A program made the translations under genes and the position numbers. Below the pieces are notes generated by a model, which did not search any database, had not been told where the DNA came from, and saw only the letters and a program-made list of their open reading frames with translations. From Lachnospiraceae bacterium (GTDB lineage Bacteria; Bacillota; Clostridia; Lachnospirales; Lachnospiraceae), in the NCBI GenBank assembly GCA_009911505.1, contig QXXL01000086.1, forward strand, positions 1-36,256: a stretch of DNA of 36,256 nt. Reading direction: 5' to 3'. Of the stretch, positions 24,435 through 33,975 are shown in pieces. Every line of letters begins with the position of its first letter. The stretch's first letter is position 1.

Positions 24435-27400
24435 ACGTTTTCTATGAAGCTCTTGGCAATTTTATAGAGCCGTCCGGTCTGTACTTTATACGTTTCGCTT
24501 TCCGTATCTTCCTGCTGCTGCAGTTTATTTAAGTTATTGGAAAAACGGGAGAAATTAAGGTTGTCAACCTGTGTTACCTGCAGATCTGCTTCGTCTTCTG
24601 AAAAGCCCTTTGCCAGATCCTGCAAATGTTCCTCAAACAGGTTTTTGGCCCCCTTGCCTTCTACTGCTATAAGCCCGGATACGCCCTTTTCTTTTGCTTC
24701 TATGCAAGCTGCAATTTTACCCGCTTTCGCGGTTTCAAACATAATTTCCACAATTCCTTTTTTCTTTGCCCCGCGGACGATTTTTAATGATAAATTTGTC
24801 ACTTCATCTCCGACAAGCACTGGTATCGTATACTGCTCTTCCTGAGCCAGGCGCCCCGCAATCGAAAGCTGGGCATTCATCAGCTTTAGCTCCCGGATAT
24901 CCACACTGGAAATATGTTCGTCCTCCGAAATCATTGTTTTCATAACATCTTCTGCTGTTTGTGCAAGCGCTTCCTGTGCTGCGGCCATTTCCTTGGGGGT
25001 CTTTAAAGCTTCTGCGAACCTGCCCAGTATCTCTTCACGGATTGCCGCAAAATCCACTTTTTCCCCAGAAAACACTTCATCGCTGTTAAACATCTGGGAA
25101 AATACCTGGCTTTTACGCCCCATAAAACGGTTTGCCGCTAAAATGTTGCTTACCGTCTCTGGAATTTCAAAGCGGGACAAGAAGCGGTAAACCTCTTCGT
25201 CTGCGTAAGCTGCCTGTTTTAACTCTTCTAACTGCTCTCTGGCATACGCGTTATTAAGCGGATCAGACTGGTTGGCAGTTTCCTTGGCATATTCTTCGAG
25301 GGCCTGCTTTAGCTGTTCTGGTGTATAGTCCTCCCATTCCGGCGTTTCTAACAGCTTTTTCATAGTAACCGGGGTCAGCGTCTCCATAGCATCTTTCATA
25401 CAGCCTGCCTGGTATGCCGTCTCAATCTGGTCTGTAATGGATTTTGCCTCCGTATCTGCTTTATCAATGCCTGCAAAATCATCGTCTACTGTATAGTCCA
25501 TGCCGCTTTTTTTTGCACTCCGTACAGCTGTCAACAGATTCCTCATGGTAAATTCTGCCCCTTGGCTGACCAGTGCGCCAATAACTGCCCCATCTGATTT
25601 TTCAATCTGGTTCATTAAACGGTACACACCGATAAACGATTCCCTCTCTTCCTTTGAAATACCCTGGCTATGCTCTAGCTTCCAAAGGTATTCGCTAAAA
25701 CGCTCCGTGTCCTGCCCCTGGCTTTCGGAACGGATTTTCTCAGCCTTTTGGTTTAACTCGTCTAAATTCATATCCAGAGGGTTTTCACCCTGCCGTATAA
25801 ATTCCCTCACTGTCGCCGGAGTCAGGTTTGCAAAGGTACGCTGCACCCGTTCGTCCGCCGCTTTCATCGATAATACCGATTCCTTTGTAATAGCAAGGCT
25901 GTTGTATCCTAAAATCCGCACGGCACGCTGGTTCGCTTCGTTCGCTTCCATACCCAGATCATCTAAAATATCCCCCACATTTGCAAATGCTTTTTGGATG
26001 GAATCCCCCAAATCGCGCCGTGGGGCGGTCATTAACGTTTCATAGCTTTCCCCTGCGCGTTCTAAGTCTTTTTGCAGGGCGTCTCCCGCTTCGTGCAGGG
26101 CGTTAACGGTTTCTAAATTTACTTTTGGCATACCAAGCACATATGCCGGCATCTGTTTTAAGCCGGAAACCTTTTGTGTAGTTTCCTGGAACAATTTTAC
26201 CATAGACGTATCTGCGGCTGCACCTTTTTCTTTTAGCAGGGCTGCGTAATAGTCCTGTTCCTGCTGTTTTAGCTTTTCTACCAAAACCTCAAGCGGTTTG
26301 GTATCAATTACAATGCCCTGCTTTATCAGGGCGCGGTTTGCTTCGGTTGTCATTGCAAGGCGCGTTTCCTCCAGAACCCGTTTTGCGGTCAGGAAGGAAA
26401 GGGCTGTGCTGGCAGATTGTTCAGAGGCGCTTTGTCTCCCCTGCGTGCCCTGTGCCAACGGATCTGATACAGCCGGGGCACCTGTACTTTGCGTACCGGA
26501 TAAGCCAGATGCTTCCATGCCTGTATCCTGTACCTTTTCACCTGGCAGGCCAGAAGCCTCTATACCTGTTCCTTGCCCAGCCAAAGCCTTACCAGATTCT
26601 ATTACTTCCTGTGCAGCCGTAAGATCCATTTTCCCTTCTTTACGAAGCTGCGCTGCCTGCTCTAAATTCTCTACGGTAAGCTCTTGGTTATTTGCCACCA
26701 AATAGGCAAGATCTTCGTCCGTCGCCTCCGTGACAACCCAAACCGCATGCTCTGCCTGTGCTGTAGCCGAATATTCTGGCAGCAGCATAGCGTCTTTGGG
26801 ACGTCCCCCTTCTGCTATCGCCGTTGCAATTGCAGACGCAATATCCATCCCGTCCGCGGGCTTGATACCAGTAAGCTTTTGCATATATGTAAACTGCTCT
26901 GGGGTAAATGATATACCGTTTTGAATCATCCACACACTATCTGAAACCGTCTGTTCATTTACCTCGCTGCCTGCTGCAGTAATGACCTGTTCGATCTGCC
27001 CTTGCAGCGCCCCCGCATCCACTGTATCACTAGCTTCTTTGGGCGCTGCCGCATTTACGGACGACTGTGCCAAATAAAGATTGGCAACTGTAGGCGGCAG
27101 GTGGTTTGTAAGCATATATTTTATAACATCCTTAGAAAGCGGGGCAATTTCTTCTGCCTGCTGGTACGCTTTAAGCCCTTCCGACAGATTATCCTCCGTT
27201 TCCGGCAAATCCGCGGCTTCAAAGCATTGGATTAGCTGATTAACTGCTGTTACGCTTCCCCCAATTGCTTCTAGCTGCTCCCTGGTCGGCGCACTGCCCA
27301 TAGCAGAAACATCTACACCCGCTTTAGCGAGCTGTACCTTAATTTTGTCAATTGCCGTCACCATGGTTTTTACGTCGGAGCTGTCGATTGAAAATCCTTC

Positions 27401-27694
27401 TTCTTGCGCCTTCTGGTAATCTTCCGGCGTCATAGTGTTAGAAAGCACTGCCATCTGGTTCTTCTTATCCCGCGCATCCATCTGGCTGCTTACTTTTTCC
27501 TCAAATTCTTCCCGGGCACTCCTCCCTGATACCTCGTCTTTGCCGTATCCTGTCTGCCTTACACGGACAGATTTGCCAAGTTCATCTGCTTTTACCGCGG
27601 CTGTATGCGCAAAGGATGTAATGGCTTTCGCTTTTGCAAATGGTTTTTCGTTTTGTACTGCCTGATCAAATAAGGCGCTGTTTTCTATCTTCAT
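24416..27694 (-). CDS. Large flagellar-associated protein (DUF6240-like), possible FliK-type export-length protein
   Basis: This 1092-aa soluble protein fits the DUF6240 family seen beside flagellin genes in Lachnospiraceae. It is mostly helical, with repeated modules of about 70-100 residues of the form ...VxNxLxxNxLPxTxxNLxxA (for example YMLTNHLPPTVANLYLAQ, FTPEQFTYMQKLTG, LVANNQELTVENLEQA). A low-complexity linker near 380-430 contains duplicated GLPGEKVQDTGMEASGLSG-type text. The last 170 residues (IPVLVGDEVTNLSLKIVRGA, then KGIVEIMFETAKAGKI) resemble the FliK hook-length C-terminal domain, which is inference. There is no signal peptide. The ATG at 27694 follows AAGGGG. It lies directly upstream of flagellin. 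Confidence 0.72.
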   Translation of the reverse strand: MKIENSALFDQAVQNEKPFAKAKAITSFAHTAAVKADELGKSVRVRQTGYGKDEVSGRSAREEFEEKVSSQMDARDKKNQMAVLSNTMTPEDYQKAQEEGFSIDSSDVKTMVTAIDKIKVQLAKAGVDVSAMGSAPTREQLEAIGGSVTAVNQLIQCFEAADLPETEDNLSEGLKAYQQAEEIAPLSKDVIKYMLTNHLPPTVANLYLAQSSVNAAAPKEASDTVDAGALQGQIEQVITAAGSEVNEQTVSDSVWMIQNGISFTPEQFTYMQKLTGIKPADGMDIASAIATAIAEGGRPKDAMLLPEYSATAQAEHAVWVVTEATDEDLAYLVANNQELTVENLEQAAQLRKEGKMDLTAAQEVIESGKALAGQGTGIEASGLPGEKVQDTGMEASGLSGTQSTGAPAVSDPLAQGTQGRQSASEQSASTALSFLTAKRVLEETRLAMTTEANRALIKQGIVIDTKPLEVLVEKLKQQEQDYYAALLKEKGAAADTSMVKLFQETTQKVSGLKQMPAYVLGMPKVNLETVNALHEAGDALQKDLERAGESYETLMTAPRRDLGDSIQKAFANVGDILDDLGMEANEANQRAVRILGYNSLAITKESVLSMKAADERVQRTFANLTPATVREFIRQGENPLDMNLDELNQKAEKIRSESQGQDTERFSEYLWKLEHSQGISKEERESFIGVYRLMNQIEKSDGAVIGALVSQGAEFTMRNLLTAVRSAKKSGMDYTVDDDFAGIDKADTEAKSITDQIETAYQAGCMKDAMETLTPVTMKKLLETPEWEDYTPEQLKQALEEYAKETANQSDPLNNAYAREQLEELKQAAYADEEVYRFLSRFEIPETVSNILAANRFMGRKSQVFSQMFNSDEVFSGEKVDFAAIREEILGRFAEALKTPKEMAAAQEALAQTAEDVMKTMISEDEHISSVDIRELKLMNAQLSIAGRLAQEEQYTIPVLVGDEVTNLSLKIVRGAKKKGIVEIMFETAKAGKIAACIEAKEKGVSGLIAVEGKGAKNLFEEHLQDLAKGFSEDEADLQVTQVDNLNFSRFSNNLNKLQQQEDTESETYKVQTGRLYKIAKSFIENVKELEF

Positions 27695-27778
27695 GTTTTT
27701 TACCCCTTGTTTTGTTGATTGCTGCCGATTGTATTTTTTCATTATCTATTATTTCGGTTAAGATGGGAAAAAAATAAA

Positions 27779-27810
27779 GGGAAATTGGCTAAGTATCCAG
27801 CCAATTTCCC
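27779..27810 (-). terminator. Rho-independent terminator of the GLUG-repeat protein gene
   Basis: GGGAAATTGGCT (27779-27790) pairs perfectly with AGCCAATTTCCC (27799-27810). On the minus strand it is followed by TTTATTTTTTT, a strong U-tract. It separates this gene from the flagellar cluster. Confidence 0.92.
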
Positions 27811-27857
27811 AAAATTCTATTCTTGATCCATTCCCTGCGCCAGAGCGTGTTTAGCAT

Positions 27858-29618
27858 TTAGTTGCCTGTCTGGTTATAGTCTGAACCATTGTAATGGTTA
27901 CTGGTATTATTTCCATCATTATAGCCTATAATACCGCCTTTATACGGCGCATCACCTAAGGTACAGTTTTCCACTATACACTCTGCAATTGTGCCAGAAT
28001 TGTACCCGGCAATACCGCCGCTCCTCCTGTCGTTCCACTGTGGAACAGAAATATCTACAGAAGTTACCGTACATTTGATAATATTGCCATCATTCCAGCC
28101 TACGACTCCGCCGCCACTTAGTTCCCAGTTATTGCCTGATATCGCCAGATTATCGCTGTTGATTACACTTTCAATTACTGTCCCTTTATTATAAGCACAA
28201 ATACCGCCAATATGGCCGTTTGCTGTGCTCAGCGTATTTTCTTGTGTACGGCAGTTTAAGATAGTACCATAGTTTGCTGAAACAATTGTCCCGGCGCGGC
28301 CCTCACTTCCACGGAGACTGCACTTCTTTACGGAACAGTTTGTAACTGAGCCATTGTTAATCGCCGCTATTGCCGCAACTTCGTTTTTGCCGTTAAAATA
28401 ACTATTTTCTATCGTCAGGTTCTCTACCTTGCCGTTCTTACCAATAGCGCTGAAAATACCAATATTATTGGAATTTGTCATATTGGATACATTCATAATA
28501 CTGAAACCGCCGCCGTCATATGTACCTTCAAACGGGACATCTGCTGTAAACAATGGCGTAATCCCTGTTAGCCCCGCATCTATATTGGCTGTTTGCTTAA
28601 AGCATACTCCATTGTGCTTCCAAACCTGCTGTAGCTGTTCCAATGTGGAAATCTCATATGGAAAAGCAGGTGAACCATTTCCAACCCCAAATTCTGATTT
28701 TGCATAGACCATAAAGAAATCGCTCTTTATCGTCGTCCCTGCCGCTACAACCTGGAAACAGTAGCTGCCCGGTGATACCTTATTGCCATTGGTATCTTTG
28801 AGATCCCAGATGACGCTTCCCTGTGTTTCCGGGCTCATTGTACCCATTGGATAGGACCGGATCACATTCCCAACCCCATCTACTACCTGTGTTACCACAT
28901 TTGCAGCCGTATAAGAAAGCGTATAATTGTACACTGCTTTTGATACGTCCTCGCTGAGCAGCAAGTCACCGCCGTCTGCTGTCGTAACCTCACCGTCAAC
29001 AACAAGGTTTTCAATGTTCAGCTTATATGTCCCTTTTATCCGCCAATTTGATTCTAGTTCTGCCGTAATAGTTACTTCACCTGTGCTTTTTGCTACTACA
29101 AGCCCCGTATTGGATACAGTAGCACGGCCGCTGTGGCTAGTAGACCATTTTACAGCTTCCGGTGTGGCATTTGCCGGGACAAAGCCCATTTGAAGCTGCA
29201 AGGTACCGCCTGGGGCTATTTTACTTAATGCGCCTGTAACCGTGATGCCTGTCGGTTTTACGGCAGCCGGGGCTGGTGCCGGTGCCGGCGCTGGCGCTTT
29301 TTTGGCTCTTACTTTTACTTGGCATTTTAAGGTTTTCTTTGCAACCTTTGCTTTAATTGTAGCCTGTCCTGCTTTTTTAGCTTTCACAACACCGCTTTTG
29401 CTGACTGTGCAGACAGATTTTTTGCTGCTGGACCATTTTACCTTTTTCTTCGTGCCTTTGACTTTAAGCTTTACAGTTTTGCCTACGGTAATTGTTACAT
29501 TTTTCTTGTTCAGCTTTGGAGCGGCTTCTGCCTGGATACTGCTAAACCCTAAGGACAGTGCCAGGCACAGCACAGCGCCAAATAAAAACTTTCCAAATAA
29601 TTTTTTCATGGTTTCCAT
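27858..29618 (-). CDS. Secreted surface protein with Ig-like domains and GLUG repeats
   Basis: This 586-aa protein begins with a Sec signal peptide (LFGAVLCLALSLGFSSIQAEA, cleavage AEA-AP). In order come a BIG2-type Ig domain (about 38-103), an Ala-Pro linker (about 107-120), a second BIG2-like domain (about 124-205), a FlgD-Ig-like module (about 215-305; VIRSYPMGTMSPETQG) and about six right-handed beta-helix GLUG-type repeats such as IGGICAYNKGTV and SGGIAGYNSGTI. No LPXTG, SLH or other wall anchor is visible at the C-terminus, so attachment or release is unknown. The ATG at 29618 follows AAAGGAAAAA. The role is probably adhesion or surface structure. A structured leader precedes it. Confidence 0.8.
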   Translation of the reverse strand: METMKKLFGKFLFGAVLCLALSLGFSSIQAEAAPKLNKKNVTITVGKTVKLKVKGTKKKVKWSSSKKSVCTVSKSGVVKAKKAGQATIKAKVAKKTLKCQVKVRAKKAPAPAPAPAPAAVKPTGITVTGALSKIAPGGTLQLQMGFVPANATPEAVKWSTSHSGRATVSNTGLVVAKSTGEVTITAELESNWRIKGTYKLNIENLVVDGEVTTADGGDLLLSEDVSKAVYNYTLSYTAANVVTQVVDGVGNVIRSYPMGTMSPETQGSVIWDLKDTNGNKVSPGSYCFQVVAAGTTIKSDFFMVYAKSEFGVGNGSPAFPYEISTLEQLQQVWKHNGVCFKQTANIDAGLTGITPLFTADVPFEGTYDGGGFSIMNVSNMTNSNNIGIFSAIGKNGKVENLTIENSYFNGKNEVAAIAAINNGSVTNCSVKKCSLRGSEGRAGTIVSANYGTILNCRTQENTLSTANGHIGGICAYNKGTVIESVINSDNLAISGNNWELSGGGVVGWNDGNIIKCTVTSVDISVPQWNDRRSGGIAGYNSGTIAECIVENCTLGDAPYKGGIIGYNDGNNTSNHYNGSDYNQTGN

Positions 29619-29655
29619 ATTTAACTTTTTCCTTTCTTCTCTGAAATTTTCTTTG

Positions 29656-29816
29656 GGCAGGTATTTTTACCCACTCTGCACCTGCCGCATCTGCATAGCA
29701 GCTTCCCCGTATTTCGCCCTAACCGTTGTATCACGCCCCCCCTTTTTCAATATTTTGCCCGCAAGCAATCTGCTAAAAGTACATGGATATACGGCCGATG
29801 CGGTCTCTTATACAAC
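29656..29816 (-). ncRNA. Candidate structured leader RNA upstream of the GLUG-repeat gene
   Basis: Between the promoter and the ATG lies a GC-rich block in AT-rich DNA. On the minus strand CCGCATC (29803-29797) pairs with GATGCGG (29691-29685). Inside it CCGTAT (29794-29789) pairs with ATACGG (29712-29707) and TAGCAG (29775-29770) with CTGCTA (29701-29696); these two cross, as a pseudoknot. A downstream stem GGCAGGT/ACCTGCC (29686-29680, 29662-29656) overlaps the closing stem by 2 nt. I do not recognise a known riboswitch class. Pairings of 6-7 bp can arise by chance. Confidence 0.4.
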
Positions 29817-29863
29817 ACAACCGGCAATCAACTGACGTTTTTTTGTCATTTATTGCTATTATC

Positions 29864-29892
29864 AATATATAAAACATAACTGGATTTGTCAA
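29864..29892 (-). promoter_or_regulatory. Sigma-A promoter of the GLUG-repeat protein gene
   Basis: On the minus strand a perfect -35 TTGACA (29892-29887), a 17-bp spacer and -10 TATATT (29869-29864) are seen. The predicted start near 29857 leaves a leader of about 240 nt. The promoter lies 27 bp after the recombinase stop. Confidence 0.75.
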
Positions 29893-29919
29893 GGTTAGAC
29901 GCTTAATAACGCCTTGCCC

Positions 29920-30840
29920 TCACAGGGAAAAATCCTTTCTGGGATGCTTTGTCGCAAGGATATCCCGCTGTTTTTCCATTGTTACATGTGTATAAATCTC
30001 GGTTATATTTATTGAACTATGCCCCAGCATTTTCTGAATATAGCGTATATCAACATCCGCTTCCAGCAGGCTTGTAGCAAACGTATGGCGGAACATATGC
30101 GGGGTAATATGCAGCCCAATACCTGCAATGGCAGTATATTTGTTTATCATCCTGCGCACAGACTGGTCAGACAATGCCTGCCCTGCCTGGTTTGCAAAAA
30201 AATGTCCGCATTTTTTCATCTTGCTGAAATAATCCCCCCTGTACTCTTCTAAAATCCCCGTCACATCATCATTGCCTAGCTGTATACGCCTTTCTTTTGC
30301 CCCTTTTCCGTAAATCAAAATCGTTTTGTCTTCCAGGTTTACATCATCTATCTTCAAAGAACATAACTCAGAAATCCTCATCCCTGTCGCAAACAGCAGT
30401 TCAATTACTGCAATATCCCTAAGGGCGCCCTTTTTCTGGTAATCTGTCTTTGCGCATTTACGCTGCTTATATATTGTCCCCAAAAAATGCTCTACCGTAT
30501 GGAGGGGAATTGCTTTCGGCAGTATAACAGGTTCACGGAATTTCACCTGCACTTTATGAAAAGGGCTTTGCCCAATCAAATCCCTGTATTCAAAATAACG
30601 GAAAATAGCTTTTAATGAAGCAATTTTTCTTTTTACCGTCTTTGGCTTATATTTCTGATGAAGCCCGGCAATAAAGCTTTCCAGTATGGCAGGCGTAATT
30701 TGCGAAATGTCTGATACATTAGCCCCAGCCTGAAACTGCTCTAAATCAATCCGATATGCTTTTAAGGTTTTTTCATCTAGCCTTTTTTGATACCTGCAAT
30801 ATTCCAGATAACTTTTCATTTGTGCTTGCAACATATTCAT
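29920..30840 (-). CDS. Tyrosine recombinase/integrase (XerC/XerD family)
   Basis: This 306-aa site-specific recombinase has an N-terminal SAM-like core-binding domain (about 5-90) and a C-terminal catalytic domain with all six usual residues: R155 (GMRISEL), K179 (GKGAKERRI), H248 and R251 (HMFRH), H274 (LGHSS) and nucleophile Y283 (EIYTHV). The length fits Xer-type proteins rather than larger conjugative-element integrases. The ATG follows AGGAGG. No excisionase, relaxase or attachment repeats are visible. The neighbouring promoter of a surface-protein gene suggests a possible DNA-inversion or housekeeping Xer role; neither is shown by the sequence. Confidence 0.9.
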   Translation of the reverse strand: MNMLQAQMKSYLEYCRYQKRLDEKTLKAYRIDLEQFQAGANVSDISQITPAILESFIAGLHQKYKPKTVKRKIASLKAIFRYFEYRDLIGQSPFHKVQVKFREPVILPKAIPLHTVEHFLGTIYKQRKCAKTDYQKKGALRDIAVIELLFATGMRISELCSLKIDDVNLEDKTILIYGKGAKERRIQLGNDDVTGILEEYRGDYFSKMKKCGHFFANQAGQALSDQSVRRMINKYTAIAGIGLHITPHMFRHTFATSLLEADVDIRYIQKMLGHSSINITEIYTHVTMEKQRDILATKHPRKDFSL

Positions 30841-31028
30841 TTTAAATCCTCCTTGTCTTTTGTATTAAATCAAAAAATCCTGCATGTAAAATTTCGGATC
30901 TACAACCCGGAGAATTAAAGTAAATCTTCAAAATTTTCTTAAAAACAGAAAAAGGCAGCATCATGATGTTTCGACCACATGACCTGCCCTCTGTCAGATA
31001 TAGCTTAATAAAAACCTTCCTCTATCGT

Positions 31029-33133
31029 TTAATCGGCTGCATACACAATCCTGTAATATGCGCCCGCCGTCAGATAATATACGATCCCATACACTGCCGC
31101 AAACACCAGAATGCTTGCCACCGTACATCCCACAAACAGCCCCACATTCACAAAGCCCATAATTGCTAAAATCCGCTTTACGATAAAAAACGCAAACGCG
31201 ATATGCACGCACGACAGCAGCAGCGGCAAAAAGAACACCTGTAAAATCTGCGTTGTAATAACTTTTTTAACTTCCCGTTTATCCATCCCGACCTTCTGTA
31301 AGATTTCAAACCGGCTCCTGTCCTCAAACCCTTCGGATACCTGCTTATAATAAATAATCAAAACCGTTGCCAAAAGGAACATCGTCCCAATAAACAGCCC
31401 GATAAAAAACAGGTTCGCATACAGCTTTTCAAAATACTCCAAATCATCAAATTTATTGCCAACCGTCGCCACATGCGGAATCCCCGCCCGGTTCAGGCAG
31501 TCGCGCAGCGTATTTAAAAACTGTTCCCGCTGCTGCCCGCTGCCGTCAATATCAAACCAGTATTGATACTTTATCTGCGATACCCCGCCGTCCGGATCCC
31601 TGCCGCAAAACAGATGGATTTCATCCGTTAGCCGCTCCAGTTCCTGCCGGCTAGAAACCATCATAAAAACGCAGCGGAAGCTGTTTTCAACCACTCCAAA
31701 TTCATTATCAACATACAGTGTCATATCCTGTCCCTGCATCTGTTCCTGCGGAAGGTACTTTGCCGTAAATTCGGATCCATACAAGGTAAACGTTTCCCCG
31801 TCCCCAATCTGATCCGCGCTGTCCCAAATCCACACTTCGCCGTCCGGCAGTTCTTCCAGCTGCATTTTGTCGCCTGCGAACCGGTTGTATTCCTCCTGGG
31901 TAACAATATTCACCATCACCGCGCCTTCCAAAGCGCCGTCCCGATTGGATATTTCCGTAAACGCATTTCGTCCCGCTTCCTCTGAAATTAAAAACAGGCT
32001 GAATTTCTGAAATACATTTGATACGTCGACGCCATATTTTTTTGCATGTTCCGATACTGCCTGTTCCACTTCCGCTTCAACTAGGGCCGCTTCCGGTTCT
32101 ATGCCGGCTTTTTCTGCTTCTGTAATACGCATCTGCTCCGTCGGGCACAGAAACGAAGTCTGCACATCTCTCTGATACGAACGGTTCACGGAATCACTGA
32201 CCCCGGTATACAGAGAAATCGTCGTTGAAAGCACAATCAGAACCGCTGTACTCAAAATACAGATATTAGAAAGCCCTGCCGCATTTCGTTTCATGCGGTA
32301 CATCATGCCGGAAACCGTAATAAAATGTGTTTTATGGAAATAATACCGCTTGTTTTTTTTCAGCAGCTTTAAAATTGCAACGCTTCCGCTCATAAACAAC
32401 AGATGCGTCCCCGCCATAACCAATATCACGGCAAAGAAAAATACCGCTATAGCCCGAATCGGATTTTCCGTCGTTACCGCAATTGCATATCCTACCCCCA
32501 AACACACCACCGCAAGGACAGCCTGCAGCCACTTCGCCTTCGGCTCGCGTTCCCCGCGGCTTTCATCCTTTAACAAATCAATGGGGTTCATACGGGTAAG
32601 CATCAGCGCATTGCGCATCATACCCGCTGCAAAAACCAAAACAAACAGCAGCGCCGTGCGCAAAACAATATTTCCCGAAATTCCAAACGGTATCACAGAG
32701 CCAAACTTCATCATTTTCAACAACAGCAAAAACATCAGCCTGGAAAACAGGATACCGAACCAAGCCCTGCTGCCGTACAGCCAAACCCAAGGAGCGCAAG
32801 TTCCCAGAACAATACGTTTGCAATATGCCGTTTTTCCATACCCAGGATACTGTATAGCCCAAGTTCCTTTGACCGCTGCTTCATCAGAAAGCTGTTCGTG
32901 TAAAAAATAACGCCCGCCGCAAAAATCCCGCAAATCCCAACGCCCAGGCTCAGAACTTGGTTTACGCTTACAATACCGTAAAACCCTTCGCTCTTTGACG
33001 TCTGATCCTGGATGGCATAAATCATATAGAACAAGGCAATCATCGTCACTGCAGATATACCAAATGGAAAAAATATATTTTTATTTTTCTTAATATTAGT
33101 AAAGGCAAGGGAAACATACATTTTTTTACTCAT
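31029..33133 (-). pseudogene. BceB-type ABC transporter permease, frameshifted
   Basis: The two open segments together encode an FtsX-family permease of about 700 aa with the typical ten-helix BceB layout and a large extracytoplasmic domain (SDSVNRSYQRDVQTSFL onward). Such permeases detoxify cell-wall-targeting peptide antibiotics with their ATPase. The first segment starts MSKKMYVSLAFTNIKKNKN at 33133 and is open to about 32760, where it ends in LGSVSCFPG. The correct sequence continues in another frame as FGILFSRLMFLLLLKMM. Inserting one T near 32758 joins them as GLGFGILFS, so a single-base deletion is the simplest explanation. The start overlaps the ATPase stop by 8 bp. Confidence 0.85.
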
Positions 33134-33893
33134 TCTGCTCACCACCTGACAATAATACCGTTAAAGTATCGGAAATCTTTTTATACATTTCTTCATTAGA
33201 CAAGCCCCCGCGGTAAAGCTGGTGAAAAATTTCCCCATCCTTAATAAAGAGCACACGGCTTGCATGGCTTGCTGCTTTTACACTGTGCGTTACCATCAAT
33301 ATTGTCTGGCCTGCTTCATGGATTTTTGAAAAAATCTTTAAAAGCCCTGAAGAAGAGCGCGAATCCAGCGCCCCAGTCGGTTCATCAGCTAAAATAATAT
33401 CCGGTTCCGTAATCATAGCCCGTGCAACCGCCACCCTCTGCTTCTGGCCACCGGATACCTCATACGGGTATTTTTTAAGCAAATCGGCAATCCCCAGCTG
33501 CCCTGCAATTTTTGTAAGCTTTGGCGCCATTTCATCGTATTTTTTTCCAGCTAAGACAAGCGGCAGATAAATATTATCCTCTAAGGAAAACGTATCCAAC
33601 AAGTTAAAGTCCTGAAACACAAACCCCAAATGCTCCCGCCTGAATTTTGCCAGGCTGCTTTCTTTAATAGATACGGTATTTTTACCGTTTAAGAGAATTT
33701 CCCCGTCAGTCGGGCGGTCAACCGACGCCAACAGGTTTAACAAAGTCGTTTTTCCTGAGCCGGATTCACCCATAATTGCGGTGTATTCACCCTGTTCTAT
33801 CGTAAAGCTGATGTCCCGAAGCGCTTCTACTTTATTGCCGCCGAAGCGGGTAGTATATACTTTCTTTAAATGGTTAACTTGTAATAATGGCAT
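33126..33893 (-). CDS. BceA-type ABC transporter ATP-binding protein
   Basis: This 255-aa ATPase partners the frameshifted permease. Visible motifs are Walker A (MGESGSGKTTLL), the Q-loop (VFQDFNLLD), the signature VSGGQKQRVAVARAMI, Walker B and adjacent Glu (PDIILADEPTGALDSRSS) and the switch His (MVTHS). The family (MacB/LolD-like, BceA subgroup) moves or frees peptide antibiotics such as bacitracin. The ATG follows AAAGGAGG. A BceR-box-like operator lies about 85 bp upstream. No two-component system is present beside it, although BceRS-type pairs normally are. Confidence 0.93.
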   Translation of the reverse strand: MPLLQVNHLKKVYTTRFGGNKVEALRDISFTIEQGEYTAIMGESGSGKTTLLNLLASVDRPTDGEILLNGKNTVSIKESSLAKFRREHLGFVFQDFNLLDTFSLEDNIYLPLVLAGKKYDEMAPKLTKIAGQLGIADLLKKYPYEVSGGQKQRVAVARAMITEPDIILADEPTGALDSRSSSGLLKIFSKIHEAGQTILMVTHSVKAASHASRVLFIKDGEIFHQLYRGGLSNEEMYKKISDTLTVLLSGGEQNE

Positions 33894-33975
33894 TTGCGTT
33901 ACCTCCTTTGTTACTGCTACTATAACAAAATATAAAAAAAGATGCCTTAGTTTTAGCTTACAATTCCGTTTTCAA

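Noticed and set aside
27695..27780. Second sigma-28 promoter upstream of the 1092-aa flagellar-associated protein
   Set aside because: CCGAAAT resembles the -10 with one mismatch, but no TAAA-like -35 lies 14-16 bp upstream.
29656..29816. Cyclic-di-GMP riboswitch (class I or II) in the leader of the GLUG-repeat gene
   Set aside because: Fragments such as GGGCAAA and GAAA occur, but the class I core ACGCAAAGCC and the class II core are absent, so only an unclassified structured leader is claimed.
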